NCBI GenBank assembly: GCA_900553125.1
Contig: USCB01000003.1
Span: 18,120-82,119 of the forward strand
Direction: 5' to 3'
Length of the DNA stretch: 64,000 nucleotides
DNA from: an uncultured Clostridium sp.
Lineage (GTDB): Bacteria > Bacillota > Clostridia > TANB77 > CAG-508
Shown: positions 9,919 to 19,600 of the stretch, in pieces
Layout of the letters: the number at the start of each line of letters is the position of its first letter
How positions within the stretch are numbered: position 1 is the stretch's first letter
The notes under the pieces: generated by a model
What the model saw: only the letters and a program-made list of their open reading frames with translations
Database searches by the model: none
Told to the model about the DNA's origin: nothing
Program-made: the position numbers and the translations under genes

Positions 9919-10353
9919 TTAATAATTCCATATTTCTGGTTTTTGTGCTTGGTTTTCGTGTTCCGCTCCACCATATACTCTTAATTTTTTAAGCATTTGA
10001 GCTCCTAAAGAGTTATGTGGTAACATTCCTTTTACAGCTAACATCATAGCTTTTTCTGGATTTTTTTCTAACATATCCTTTGCTGGAACTTCTTTCATTC
10101 CACCAATATATCCAGAGTGATGTCTGTATATTTTTTGGTTTATTTTATTTCCTGTTAATATTACATCTTTGCAATTTAAGATTATAACGTGATCACCTGT
10201 ATCTATATTTTTTGTATAGATTGGTTTATGTTTTCCAGCAAGTAATCTTGCAGCTTCTGTTGCAACTCTACCTAATGGTTTGTTTGCTGCATCAATTATA
10301 TACCATTTTCTTTGTATTTCACTTTTTTTAACACTATATGTTACATTATTCAT
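9919..10353 (-). CDS. rplM: 50S ribosomal protein L13
   Basis: 144 residues, full length. Landmarks are KWYIIDAANKPLGR, AGKHKP, GDHVIILNC, the HHSGYIGG segment and MLPHNSLGAQM. First gene of the rplM-rpsI pair, transcribed from the promoter at 10468-10496. The leader carries a GGGAGAAG/CCACCGGGG-like patch that could be an L13-type autoregulatory leader, but I cannot prove that. Confidence 0.98.
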   Translation of the reverse strand: MNNVTYSVKKSEIQRKWYIIDAANKPLGRVATEAARLLAGKHKPIYTKNIDTGDHVIILNCKDVILTGNKINQKIYRHHSGYIGGMKEVPAKDMLEKNPEKAMMLAVKGMLPHNSLGAQMLKKLRVYGGAEHENQAQKPEIWNY

Positions 10354-10467
10354 GGTAAAATGTACCCTCCTATTTTTAATTAATATATATATTTATATGA
10401 TAATTAAATTTAAAACCACCGGGGAGAAGTCTTATATTTAATTCATATTTTCTCATAATACTGAATA
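10354..10467 (-). promoter_or_regulatory. rplM 5' leader, possible autoregulatory RNA
   Basis: About 110 nt lie between the promoter and rplM, including a GC-rich CTTCTCCCCGGTGG patch in otherwise AT-rich sequence. Low-GC Gram-positive bacteria are known to carry L13 leader RNAs here; I saw no decisive fold. Confidence 0.3.
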
Positions 10468-10496
10468 ATTTTATTACAAAAAAGTAAATTTGTCAA
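10468..10496 (-). promoter_or_regulatory. rplM-rpsI promoter
   Basis: TTGACA, a 17-bp spacer and TAAAAT on the minus strand. Confidence 0.7.
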
Positions 10497-10513
10497 GGGG
10501 TTTCACGATTTTT

Positions 10514-12097
10514 ATGGAAAATAGAAAAGAAAGTTTTTTTAAAGGAATAATGTCTTTACTGTTATCACAGATATTAATAAAATTTATAGGTTTAGTTTAC
10601 AAATTGTATTTGACAAATAAGGAAGGTTTTGGAGATAGTGGAAATGCTATTTATAGTAGTGGTTTTCAAATATATGCGTTATTACTTACATTTTCTTCTA
10701 CTGGTGTGCCTAATGCAATTTCTAAACTTGTAGCTGAAAGGTTGGCTGTAGGGGATAGTAAAGGTGCTCATAAGATATTTAAGATTGCATTTATTACTTT
10801 TGCTTTGATAGGATTAACAGGTTCAATATTGTTATTTTTAGGTAGTAAAACAATTGCTAATAATTGGATTGAAATACCTGAGGCAGAGTATTCTTTGATT
10901 GCGCTTTCTCCATCAATATTTTTTGTTTCAATAATTTCTGTCATAAGGGGATATTTTAATGGTAGGCAAAATTTTCAAGTAACGGCAAAATCTCAATCTG
11001 TAGAACAAATATTTAAAACTGTGTTTACAATTGTATTAGTTGAATTTGTTGTACTAATTGGAAAAAATAATACCACAATAATGGCAGGAGCTGCCAACCT
11101 TGCAACAACAGTGGCAACTGTTTTGAGTTTTATATATATTTATTTATATTATAAATCCAAAAAAAGAGAAATTGGGCAAGAAATTTTACAAACTGTAAAT
11201 TATACTCCAACAAGGATTAGGAAAACAATAAAAACGATTGTGACAGTTGCTATGCCTATATCTATAAGTAGTTTGATAGCATCATTTAATAAAAATATTG
11301 ACTCTTTTACAATTGTAAGATTTTTAAAAAGAATAACAACAGAGGAGCAGGCAAAGATTCAATATGGAATTTTAAGTGGGAAAATAGATAGTTTGTGTAG
11401 TTTACCATTTTCACTTAATGTAGCATTTGTAACAGCGATGGTTCCAAGTATTTCAAAATCAATGGCAAGAAAAAATATAAAAGATGTTAGGAAAAAGGCG
11501 GAAGTTTTTATTTTAATAAGTATAATAATTGCGTTGCCAATATCTGCAATAATGTTTATATATCCAGAACAAATTTTAAGTTTATTGTTTCCAAATGCAC
11601 AAAATGGGGCAATGTATTTGAAGGTTAGTGCGATTACTATTGTTTTTATGATATTAGCACAGACAATAAATGGAATATTACAAGGAATAGGAAAAGTAAA
11701 TATTCCACCAATTGCATTTGGAATAGGAATGATTTGTAAATTTATTTGTAATATAGTATTAATACCTATAAATAATATTGGAATATATGGAGCTATAATT
11801 GGAAATATCGTATGTAATATAGTTGCATTTATTATTGGTTTAGCAGTATTAAATAAAAGTATAAAACTTGATATGAAATTAAAAAGAGTTTTTTTAAAAC
11901 CATTTTTAGCCACATTATTTATGTGTATAATATCAAAAATATTATATTATAATTTAATATGTATAAAAATGCACAAATTGGTAATAATAGTAACGTTATT
12001 AGTAAGTATAATAATTTATTTTATTTTTATAATAATTTTTAGAATTTTTTCTTATGACGAAATAAAATTATTAAACAAAAATCAAAAAAAATTCTAA
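10514..12097 (+). CDS. SpoVB/MurJ-like flippase
   Basis: 527 residues with about 14 hydrophobic helices. The pattern belongs to the MOP superfamily polysaccharide-flippase branch that contains SpoVB: SFFKGIMSLLLSQILIKFIG, then GVPNAISKLVAER and GYFNGRQNF. It likely moves lipid-linked cell-wall or spore-cortex precursors across the membrane. I chose ATG 10514 over the longer TTG at 10490, because AAGGGG lies upstream and the TTG overlaps the divergent rplM promoter. SpoVB versus another MOP paralogue cannot be settled here. Confidence 0.8.
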   Translation: MENRKESFFKGIMSLLLSQILIKFIGLVYKLYLTNKEGFGDSGNAIYSSGFQIYALLLTFSSTGVPNAISKLVAERLAVGDSKGAHKIFKIAFITFALIGLTGSILLFLGSKTIANNWIEIPEAEYSLIALSPSIFFVSIISVIRGYFNGRQNFQVTAKSQSVEQIFKTVFTIVLVEFVVLIGKNNTTIMAGAANLATTVATVLSFIYIYLYYKSKKREIGQEILQTVNYTPTRIRKTIKTIVTVAMPISISSLIASFNKNIDSFTIVRFLKRITTEEQAKIQYGILSGKIDSLCSLPFSLNVAFVTAMVPSISKSMARKNIKDVRKKAEVFILISIIIALPISAIMFIYPEQILSLLFPNAQNGAMYLKVSAITIVFMILAQTINGILQGIGKVNIPPIAFGIGMICKFICNIVLIPINNIGIYGAIIGNIVCNIVAFIIGLAVLNKSIKLDMKLKRVFLKPFLATLFMCIISKILYYNLICIKMHKLVIIVTLLVSIIIYFIFIIIFRIFSYDEIKLLNKNQKKF

Positions 12098-12213
12098 AAG
12101 AAGAGGGATTTTATCGAAGATTGGCGAATAAATTAATAAAGTAGGTTATAAAAGTGCAACAAAATAGCATTAAAAGTAACTACATAAACACATATTTTTA
12201 GGAGGTAATTATA

Positions 12214-12489
12214 ATGAACAAAGCTGAATTAGTAGCAGCAGTAGCTGCAAAAACAGGAGAAACAAAAAAAGCAGCAGAAGCATCAGTTAATGCATTTGTT
12301 GATGTAGTAACAGAAGCATTAAAAAAAGGAGATAAAATTCAATTAGTAGGATTCGGATCATTCGAAGTAAGAAAGAGAGCTGCTAGAAAAGGAAGAAACC
12401 CACAAACTAAGGAAGAAATCAAAATACCTGCATCAAAAGCTCCAGTATTCAAAGCTGGTAAAGCTTTAAAAGATATTGTAAATAATTAA
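12214..12489 (+). CDS. hup: HU family DNA-binding protein
   Basis: 91 residues, the standard HU length. MNKAELVAAVAAKTGETKK leads into GFGSFEVRKRAARKGRNPQT, the DNA-binding arm, and then KAPVFKAGKALKDIV. A dimeric nucleoid protein that bends DNA. The strong ribosome binding site AGGAGG lies 8 bp before ATG, and a terminator follows. Confidence 0.98.
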   Translation: MNKAELVAAVAAKTGETKKAAEASVNAFVDVVTEALKKGDKIQLVGFGSFEVRKRAARKGRNPQTKEEIKIPASKAPVFKAGKALKDIVNN

Positions 12490-12502
12490 TTTATTATATA
12501 TT

Positions 12503-12549
12503 AAAACACTTTCAAATAGGCTTACGGGCTTAATTTGAGGGTGTTTTTT
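12503..12549 (+). terminator. hup terminator
   Basis: ACACTTTCAAAT pairs with ATTTGAGGGTGT (with G-U pairs), followed by TTTTTT. Confidence 0.85.
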
Positions 12550-12563
12550 GTTTGGAAAAATTG

Positions 12564-12592
12564 TTGAAATAGTTTGTGGAGTGTGGTATAAT
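12564..12592 (+). promoter_or_regulatory. Promoter of two-helix membrane gene
   Basis: TTGAAA, a 17-bp spacer and TATAAT. Confidence 0.75.
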
Positions 12593-12646
12593 TAAGAGTA
12601 GAGTAACCAATTGGTCGTGCTGAAAAAAAGAAAGGAGGAAGATGAT

Positions 12647-13021
12647 ATGAAAAAAATCATTTTCCGGATGGTAGTTTTGGCAGTGGCTGTAATGTCACTG
12701 TCAGTTACAACAAAAATGTTCATTGGGATTGCAAAGTATGAAATCCAAATGGACAATAAGAGGTTCGCAGAGGAAAATGCGAACAGAACAAGTTGGACTC
12801 CGGAATACATTTCTCAGTATAATGTGGCTGAGAACTGGATAGAGGAGTCGAGTGACCGTACAGTTCAAGCATGCAGGAAATATTCTTTTCTGCCGGTTTT
12901 GATCTTGGCGGTTGTGATTCTGCTAATAGGAGTGTGTAGTGCATTTCTGATGGCAGAAGTTACTTTGACGGATATATATTATATCCGGAAAAGGTATAGA
13001 AAAAGGAAACGCCGCATGTAA
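12647..13021 (+). CDS. Two-helix membrane protein, foreign-looking
   Basis: 124 residues: a membrane helix at about 5-26, an extracytoplasmic middle, a second helix at about 83-107 and a very basic end (RKRYRKRKRRM). No family recognised. The start at ATG 12647 is fixed by AAAGGAGGAA 7 bp upstream. Clearly GC-richer than its neighbours, with codons such as CGG, CCG and CTG. Two in-frame CGG arginines (12665, 12986) set it apart from native genes. If CGGA were read as Gly the frame would hit TAG after eight residues. Confidence 0.6.
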   Translation: MKKIIFRMVVLAVAVMSLSVTTKMFIGIAKYEIQMDNKRFAEENANRTSWTPEYISQYNVAENWIEESSDRTVQACRKYSFLPVLILAVVILLIGVCSAFLMAEVTLTDIYYIRKRYRKRKRRM

Positions 13022-13045
13022 TGTGTGGTGTTTCTGGCATAAAAT

Positions 13046-13083
13046 AGCAGGGAAACATAATTGTTACTCTGCTGTTTTGATTT
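13046..13083 (+). terminator. Probable terminator
   Basis: AGCAGGGAAAC pairs imperfectly with GTTACTCTGCT, then GTTTTGATTT. Confidence 0.5.
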
Positions 13084-13156
13084 CATTGATTGTTTACGGT
13101 AATAAAAATAAACCTTGCGCATATAATTTAGTAAAATTGAATGTGTGAGGTTTATT

Positions 13157-13888
13157 ATGATTGTATTAAATAAAAAAAGAATAACATTAATTCTATCAGG
13201 AATATTCTTATCAATTTTTGTATTTATTCTATCAACAGGAAATAGTGAAGAACAAAACAAATATATTTCAACAGTAAGTTTACCAGCATCTGGAAAAACC
13301 ATAGTAATAGATGCAGGTCATGGAGTACCAGATGAGGGGGCACAAAGTTCGAATGGAACAACAGAAGCCCAAACAAATTTAAAAATAGCTTTAAAATTAC
13401 AAAATTTATTAGAACAAAGTGGTTCAACAGTTATTTTAACAAGGTCAGATGAAAATGCTATATATGATATTGATTCAAAAACGTTAAAACAAAAGAAAAT
13501 TTCGGATATTCATAATAGAGTAAAAATAGGGAATGAAAGTTCGGCAGATATATTTGTATCAATACACTTAAATAAGATACCACAACAACAATATGATGGC
13601 TGGCAAACATTTTATAATGCTAAAAATGAAGAAGGGCATAAACTAGCTGTATCTATTCAAAATAATTTAAATAATGCTATTCAAAAGGAAAATAATAGAA
13701 TAGCTAAACCAATAGAAAATATATACATAATAAAACATGTTGAAATACCGACTACAATAGTTGAATGTGGTTTTTTATCAAACCCAGAGGAAGAAAAACT
13801 TTTATTACAAGATGATTACCAAAATAAGCTTGCATGGGGAATATATAATGGGATTGTTAATTATTTTTATAACAGTATTGAAAAATAA
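13157..13888 (+). CDS. cwlD: N-acetylmuramoyl-L-alanine amidase, CwlD type
   Basis: 243 residues. An N-terminal membrane anchor or signal (about 8-27) precedes one Amidase_3 domain. The zinc ligands are H55 in VIDAGHG, E70 and H137 in SIHLN; the catalytic E203 is in VECGFLSN. It cleaves the bond between muramic acid and L-alanine. In spore formers CwlD works with PdaA to make cortex muramic-lactam; length and single-domain layout fit. ATG 13157 is chosen because GAGG sits 6 bp upstream. Confidence 0.85.
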   Translation: MIVLNKKRITLILSGIFLSIFVFILSTGNSEEQNKYISTVSLPASGKTIVIDAGHGVPDEGAQSSNGTTEAQTNLKIALKLQNLLEQSGSTVILTRSDENAIYDIDSKTLKQKKISDIHNRVKIGNESSADIFVSIHLNKIPQQQYDGWQTFYNAKNEEGHKLAVSIQNNLNNAIQKENNRIAKPIENIYIIKHVEIPTTIVECGFLSNPEEEKLLLQDDYQNKLAWGIYNGIVNYFYNSIEK

Positions 13889-13922
13889 GAAAAAAAGTGT
13901 TATTATTAATATAGCTTAAGGG

Positions 13923-13960
13923 GCAAGGGAGATATAAAAATGTATTTCCTTTGCTTTTTT
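13923..13960 (+). terminator. cwlD terminator
   Basis: GCAAGGGAGATA pairs with TGTATTTCCTTTGC (G-U pairs allowed), followed by TTTTTT. Confidence 0.7.
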
Positions 13961-13983
13961 GCGTGTAAAAGGAGGAATGTAGA

Positions 13984-14886
13984 ATAGAACAAAAATATTA
14001 TAAAATATGGATAACATTGATAAAAGGAATAGGAATAAAAAGATATATAAATTTAATAAAAAAGTTTAAAACAATAAAAAACATATTTAATGCATCTGTA
14101 AATGAGTTAAAAGAAGTAAAATTATTAGATGAAAAATTAATTCAGAGTATTTTAGATCCAAAAAATAAAATAATAGCAAAAATGCATTTAAAATATATGA
14201 TACAAAATGAAATAGATATAATATCAATAGAAGATGACGAATACCCTAGAAATTTAATGCAAATATATAATCCACCAATATGTCTATATATTAAGGGAAA
14301 TAAACAGGTTTTTATTAATAAAAGCATTGGAATCGTTGGGTGTAGAGATTGCTCAGAATATGGAAAAAAAGTAGCGCAAACTTTTAGTTATAATTTAGCT
14401 CAAAATAATATAAATATTGTAAGTGGATTAGCAAGAGGAATAGATGGGTATGCACATTTCGGAGCAGTTTGTGGAAAAGGCTTAACTACAGCAGTTTTAG
14501 GGAATGGTATTGATATTATATATCCAAAAGAGAATTATTATTTAGAGGAAAAAATTTTAAATTCAAATGGAGCTATAATATCTGAATATCCAATAGGTAC
14601 CAAACCTGATAAAATGAATTTTCCGGCAAGAAATAGGATTATTAGTGGAATGTCAGATGGGATATTAGTTGTGGAGGCTAAGAAAAAAAGTGGTACTTTA
14701 ATTACTGTAGATTTTGCTTTAGAACAGGGAAGAGATGTTTTTATAGTACCTGGAAATATTGATTCTTTAAATTCGGAAGGTACAAATGAGTTAATAAAAC
14801 AAGGAGGACGATTGGTTACTTGTTATGAAGATATATTAAATGAATTTAGTTATAAGTTTCAAAATGGAAAAGATTATATAAAATAA
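13984..14886 (+). CDS. dprA: DNA processing protein DprA, apparent ATA start
   Basis: About 300 residues. An N-terminal helical region precedes the DprA Rossmann core: GIVGCRDCSEYG, SGLARGIDGYAH, NGIDIIYPKEN, FPARNRIISG and GTLITVDFALEQGR. It loads RecA onto incoming single-stranded DNA in transformation. The C-terminal winged helix of some homologues is missing. The first canonical start, TTG 14017, cuts off the family-like EQKYYKIW and lacks a ribosome binding site. ATA 13984, eight bases after AAAGGAGG, gives the expected start, so AUA initiation is inferred. Confidence 0.88.
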   Translation: MEQKYYKIWITLIKGIGIKRYINLIKKFKTIKNIFNASVNELKEVKLLDEKLIQSILDPKNKIIAKMHLKYMIQNEIDIISIEDDEYPRNLMQIYNPPICLYIKGNKQVFINKSIGIVGCRDCSEYGKKVAQTFSYNLAQNNINIVSGLARGIDGYAHFGAVCGKGLTTAVLGNGIDIIYPKENYYLEEKILNSNGAIISEYPIGTKPDKMNFPARNRIISGMSDGILVVEAKKKSGTLITVDFALEQGRDVFIVPGNIDSLNSEGTNELIKQGGRLVTCYEDILNEFSYKFQNGKDYIK

Positions 14887-14920
14887 AAAATTACGGAAGG
14901 GTTAAGTCCGTAATTTGATT
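14886..14920 (+). terminator. dprA terminator
   Basis: AAATTACGGA pairs with TCCGTAATTT. Confidence 0.8.
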
Positions 14921-14925
14921 TCAAA

Positions 14926-14999
14926 TGGAGCGGGTAGAGGGAATCGAACCCTCACAACCAGGTCGGAAGCATGGGATTCTACCATTAAACTATACCCGC
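14926..14999 (-). tRNA. tRNA-Gly with UCCG quadruplet-like anticodon
   Basis: 74 nt with encoded CCA. The acceptor stem GCGGGTA/TACCCGC and T-stem GAGGG/CCCTC are perfect, and the D-loop AATGGTA is glycine-type. The anticodon arm is odd. Fitted with a 7-nt loop (CUUCCGA) it reads UCC with G37 rather than the usual A37, and position 30-40 is a U-C mismatch. Fitted with an 8-nt loop (CUUCCGAC) it has a four-base anticodon UCCG and one bulged U. UCCG is the complement of CGGA. It looks functional and is my candidate for reading CGGN as glycine. Confidence 0.9.
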
Positions 15000-15237
15000 A
15001 TTTACAAATTATTATACTAAAAAAAAGACTTAATTTCAATAAAATTTAAAAAAAATATAAAATTGTAATGAGAATGTAATAAAAATTTAATATTATTGTA
15101 ATAAAAAGACAAAAAGTCAACGGATATAAGCATTGTAGATAATATTAAAATATGTTTATAATTCAATTAGATATTGTTATGATGAAAAAAATATGTTAAA
15201 AATAATTATAAGGAAACTAAATAAAAGGAGGGATTTT

Positions 15238-15399
15238 ATGAGTGAAGAATTAAAAAAAGACATAGTTGATGGAAAAATAATTGATTGGTCAAAACTTAGT
15301 GTAAAGGAATTACAAGAAATGAAGTTAAAATTCAAAGAGAAGGAAACAAATCTATTAAATCAAATAAACAAAGAACTTGCAGATGATGAATCAAGATAA
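15238..15399 (+). CDS. Small helical protein
   Basis: 53 residues, MSEELKKDIVDGKIIDW at the start, charged and probably helical, with no membrane segment. ATG 15238 is fixed by AAAGGAGG. It lies 35 bp upstream of the larger coiled-coil gene and is probably co-transcribed. Function unknown. Confidence 0.6.
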   Translation: MSEELKKDIVDGKIIDWSKLSVKELQEMKLKFKEKETNLLNQINKELADDESR

Positions 15400-15434
15400 T
15401 TAGTTAGAAAAATTTGCACAGGGGGAAAAAGAAG

Positions 15435-16451
15435 ATGGAAAATGTGAATGAAGAACAAAAGAAATTTTTACAATTATTAAAGGAATTAACTGAAGTACAA
15501 GCGATGTTAGTAAAAATATATGTTCAATTAGTAATAACAGAAGGACAAAATAAGTTAAGTGAAAAGCTTGCAAGTGCTAGAGAGAATCTGGAAAAGCAAG
15601 CAGGAACAATGAAAGATAAAGAAGATATTTTAAAACAATATAAAGAAATTTTGGAGCAAATTAATGATAGCTATGATGGTGTCTTTAAAAATATTAGTGA
15701 AAAAATAAGTGAGTTGGAAACTAAAGAACAAGAAATAATGTTAGAGCAGGAAGATAATAAGATACTACTAAAAGCAGCTAGAGAAGAAATAGATAATAAA
15801 TGTAAGGAATTAAAAAATGAGATTGAAGAAGCTTTAAATGAAAAAAATTACGATTTATTAAATGAGAAAACTAAACAATTAAGGGAATTAGCCAATAAAT
15901 TGAAAGAAGAGTATCAGATTGAAGAACTTAAAGAAAAGGATGCAGATTTTCAAGCAAAAAGAGAAGAGATTAGAAAACAAATAGAAAAATATGAGGAAAC
16001 TATTGAAGAGTGTAAAAAATATAGAGAAAATGACATTGAACAATTAAAACTTGAAAAAGATGAAGAATTAGCACTAATTCCAAAACAGAATATTTTTCAA
16101 AAGATTGTAGGTTCAATTTTCAGAAAATTTAAAAATACGAAAAAGAATGCTAAAAATATGATGAATAATTTAAAGGATAAGCTAAATAAATTTAAAGAAG
16201 AGCAATTACCACAAATTAAACAAAAAATAGCTAAGGAGAGGGAAAAAATTTCTGGAAAATTACATGACAACAAAGTTACAGAAACATATAAAAGCATAAT
16301 TGAAAAATGGAAAGCAGCTAAAATGAAAGCTATTTCAGCAATGGAGAAGAAATTGAATGAAAAACAAGAGCTGCTAAACGAAAGGCTAAAGAATAATGAT
16401 TTAGATGAACAACATAATGTAGAAGATGAAGAAATTGAAATAGATGATTAA
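15435..16451 (+). CDS. Coiled-coil cytoplasmic protein
   Basis: 338 residues, almost entirely charged helix with long coiled-coil stretches (about 40-225 and 255-325) and no membrane helix or enzyme motif. The C-terminus is acidic (DEEIEIDD). ATG 15435 follows AGGGGG. It resembles the style of the acidic coiled-coil protein at 4.5 kb and of the protein at 48.3 kb, but I see no clear homology. Function unknown. Confidence 0.6.
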   Translation: MENVNEEQKKFLQLLKELTEVQAMLVKIYVQLVITEGQNKLSEKLASARENLEKQAGTMKDKEDILKQYKEILEQINDSYDGVFKNISEKISELETKEQEIMLEQEDNKILLKAAREEIDNKCKELKNEIEEALNEKNYDLLNEKTKQLRELANKLKEEYQIEELKEKDADFQAKREEIRKQIEKYEETIEECKKYRENDIEQLKLEKDEELALIPKQNIFQKIVGSIFRKFKNTKKNAKNMMNNLKDKLNKFKEEQLPQIKQKIAKEREKISGKLHDNKVTETYKSIIEKWKAAKMKAISAMEKKLNEKQELLNERLKNNDLDEQHNVEDEEIEIDD

Positions 16452-16456
16452 TTTTT

Positions 16457-16485
16457 AGGAACTCAAAATTGGGTTCCTTTTTTTA
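16457..16485 (+). terminator. Rho-independent terminator
   Basis: AGGAACTC pairs with GGGTTCCT and is followed by seven T. Confidence 0.9.
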
Positions 16486-16551
16486 TTATAGAAAAAGTCC
16501 CGAAAATTTTCCGTCACCAAAAGGACAAAGGAAAAAATAGGCTAAAATCTA

Positions 16552-16580
16552 TTGAAAAAAGACTTTAAATAAGGTATAAT
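16552..16580 (+). promoter_or_regulatory. SNF2 gene promoter
   Basis: TTGAAA, a 17-bp spacer and TATAAT. Confidence 0.7.
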
Positions 16581-16611
16581 AACTTGCTAGAAAAAATAGA
16601 AGGAGAGCAAA

Positions 16612-19600
16612 ATGCAAGTAAATAAAAATATATCTGAAGAAATAAATGAGGATGCTGGAGAAAGAAGAGTTATAAAAGCAAAAAGATATGTAAGAGAAGG
16701 TAGGGTAAATATAGTAAAAACAAACTATGAAGATCCGAATAATTTTAGTATAACATCAATAGTATCAGGAAACAATAATGATTACCATGTAGATATAGAA
16801 ATACAAAATGGAGAAATAGAAATAGAATCATGTGAGTGCATTGATTATAATACATATTATGGAGCATGCAAACATATAGTTGCAACACTAATGAAATTTG
16901 AGCAAACAAAATACTGGGATAAAGAGTTTAATCCGGATGAAATAACAAATAAATCTGAAGAGAGAAATGACCAATACAAATATAGAAGTTTTAATAATTT
17001 AATAAGCACATTTTACAATGAAGAACTAAAAATTCTAAGTGAAGATGAAACTGTAATGCTATCAAACAAAGACAAAGTAAAATTTGAGCCAAAGATAAAT
17101 TATGATAAATTCACAAATACAATGAGATTGGAACTAAAAATAGGAAATAAAAGAATGTACAAAATAAAAGATTTGCCAGAGTTTTATACAAGAATGGTAA
17201 ATAATGAATACTTTAAATATGGTGAAAAATTGGAGTTTGTGCATGATAGGGAAAACTTTGATGATTCATCAAAACCATTGTTGGATTTCATATTAAAATA
17301 TGCAGAAATTATGAAATATTCAAATTCAAGTGATAGATATGGTTATTATTATTCATCATCTATCAATAAGGCAGAAATTACTCTTGGTGAAGGAATAATT
17401 GATGAAATGTATGACTTATTAAAAGATAAAAAGGTGAATTTTACGTATGATTATACAAATGGAAAATTGGAATTTATAGAACAAAATCCAGAAATAGAGT
17501 TTGAATTATCAAAGATAAATGAAGGTGAGTTGCTTTTAAAACCAAATGTGGATGTATTCAAAATAGCCCTATTTAATGGTCATAAATATGATTATTTGCT
17601 AGTTGAAAATAGGTTATATAGGTGTAATAAAGAATTTTCAGAATCAACTTTAAAAGTAATAAAAGCATTTAGAGAAAATTATACATCTGAAATGCTGCTA
17701 CGAAAAAAAGACCTAAAAGATTTTTATTCAGTAATAATGCCAAAAATAGAGAATAATGTAAAAGTTGAAGGGCTTAATGAGGAAGAAATAGAAGAATTTA
17801 GACCTGAAAAGTTGGGTGTGAAAGTTTTTTTGGATTATGATGACAATAATTATTTAGTTGCAGATGTTAAATTCTGCTATGGAGATGAGGAATTTAATCC
17901 ATTAGATGAAAAATCAAAAATAAAAGCTTTAAGAAATGAATTGCAGGAAAATAGAAATTTAAATGTAATAAAAAAGTCTGGGTTTATGTTAGATGTAAAA
18001 AATTTAAGATTTATTATACCAAATGATGAACAAATATATGAATTTTTAACAAATGATATAAATTACTATATGCAAAAATTTGAGGTAATGGTTACAGACA
18101 ATTTTAAAACTAAGGAAATTAAAGAACCAAAACTTGGTTCGATAGGTGTAAAAGTAGAAAACAACTTATTAAATATAGATTTAAGTAAATTAAGTATTTC
18201 TCCAGAAGAAATCCAAGAAGTAATGGATAAATACAAAATAAAAAAGAAATTTTATAGGCTAAAAGATGGAAGTTTCTTGAATTTGAATGAAAATGAAGAT
18301 ATAGAATTTTTAGATAAGCTTTCATCTGGAATGGATATAAATTATAAAGATTTAAAAAATAATGTTATAAAATTACCAGTAAATAGAACTCTATATTTAA
18401 ATGAATTATTAAAGAAATTTAATAATACAAAAACTACCAAGAATAGTGAATACAAACAAATTGTGGAGAACCTGGAAAAAGATAATATTGACGAAGAAAT
18501 TCCATTACCAAAAGAAGTTAAGGCAGATTTAAGAGATTATCAAAAAATAGGGTACAGCTGGCTTAAAACACTTGAAAGTTATAAATTTGGTGGAATACTT
18601 GCAGATGATATGGGACTGGGAAAAACACTTCAGTTATTGACTATAATAGAATCATATATAGAAAAAAACAAAGAAAATAAAATGGCAAGTATAGTAATAT
18701 CTCCAAGTTCACTTGCATTAAATTGGATGGCAGAGGCTAAAAAGTTTACACCAAAACTTAAGGTACAAGTAATTTCTGGAAATGCAAGTGAGAGAAGACA
18801 AAAAATCGAAGATATAAAAAATTATGATTTAGTAATAACATCATATGATTTATTAAAAAGAGATATAGACAAATACAAAGATTTAGATTATACATTTAAA
18901 TATATAATAGCAGATGAGGCACAATATCTGAAAAATAGTAATACTCAGAATGCAAAAGCTATAAAAGAATTAAAAGCAGAAACAAGATATGCCTTAACTG
19001 GAACACCGATAGAAAATTCTTTAGCAGAATTATGGTCAATATTTGATTATATAATGCCAGGATATTTATTCCAATATAAAAAGTTCAAAACAATGTATGA
19101 AACACCTATTGTTAAAGAAGAAAATCAAGAGGCAATGGCGAAACTAAAAATGTTAATTGAACCATTTGTATTAAGAAGAACCAAAAAAGAGGTACTAACA
19201 GAACTTCCAGAAAAAACGATAACAGTTTTAAACAATTCTATGGATAGTGAACAAGAAAAAATATATATGTCATATTTGGCAAAAGCAAAACAAGAAGTTG
19301 CAGACCAAATAAAAGTAAATGGATTTGAAAAAAGCCAAATTATGATACTTGCAGCTCTTACAAGACTAAGACAAATTTGTTGTCACCCAGGGTTATTTAT
19401 ATCAGACTACAAGGGAGAAAGTAGCAAATTAAACCAATGTATGGAAATTATAGAAGATGCAGTAAGTTCAGGACATAAAATTTTGTTATTTTCTGGTTAT
19501 ACGTCAATGTTCGATATAATTCAGAAGGAATTGATAGAAAGAAATATAAAATATTTTAAATTAACAGGTAGCACAAAAGTTAGTGAAAGAATAAAACTTG

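Noticed and set aside
16500..16530. TTTTGGTGACGGA motif shared with 52313 as a regulatory site
   Set aside because: Only two short copies in different contexts; not enough to support a function.
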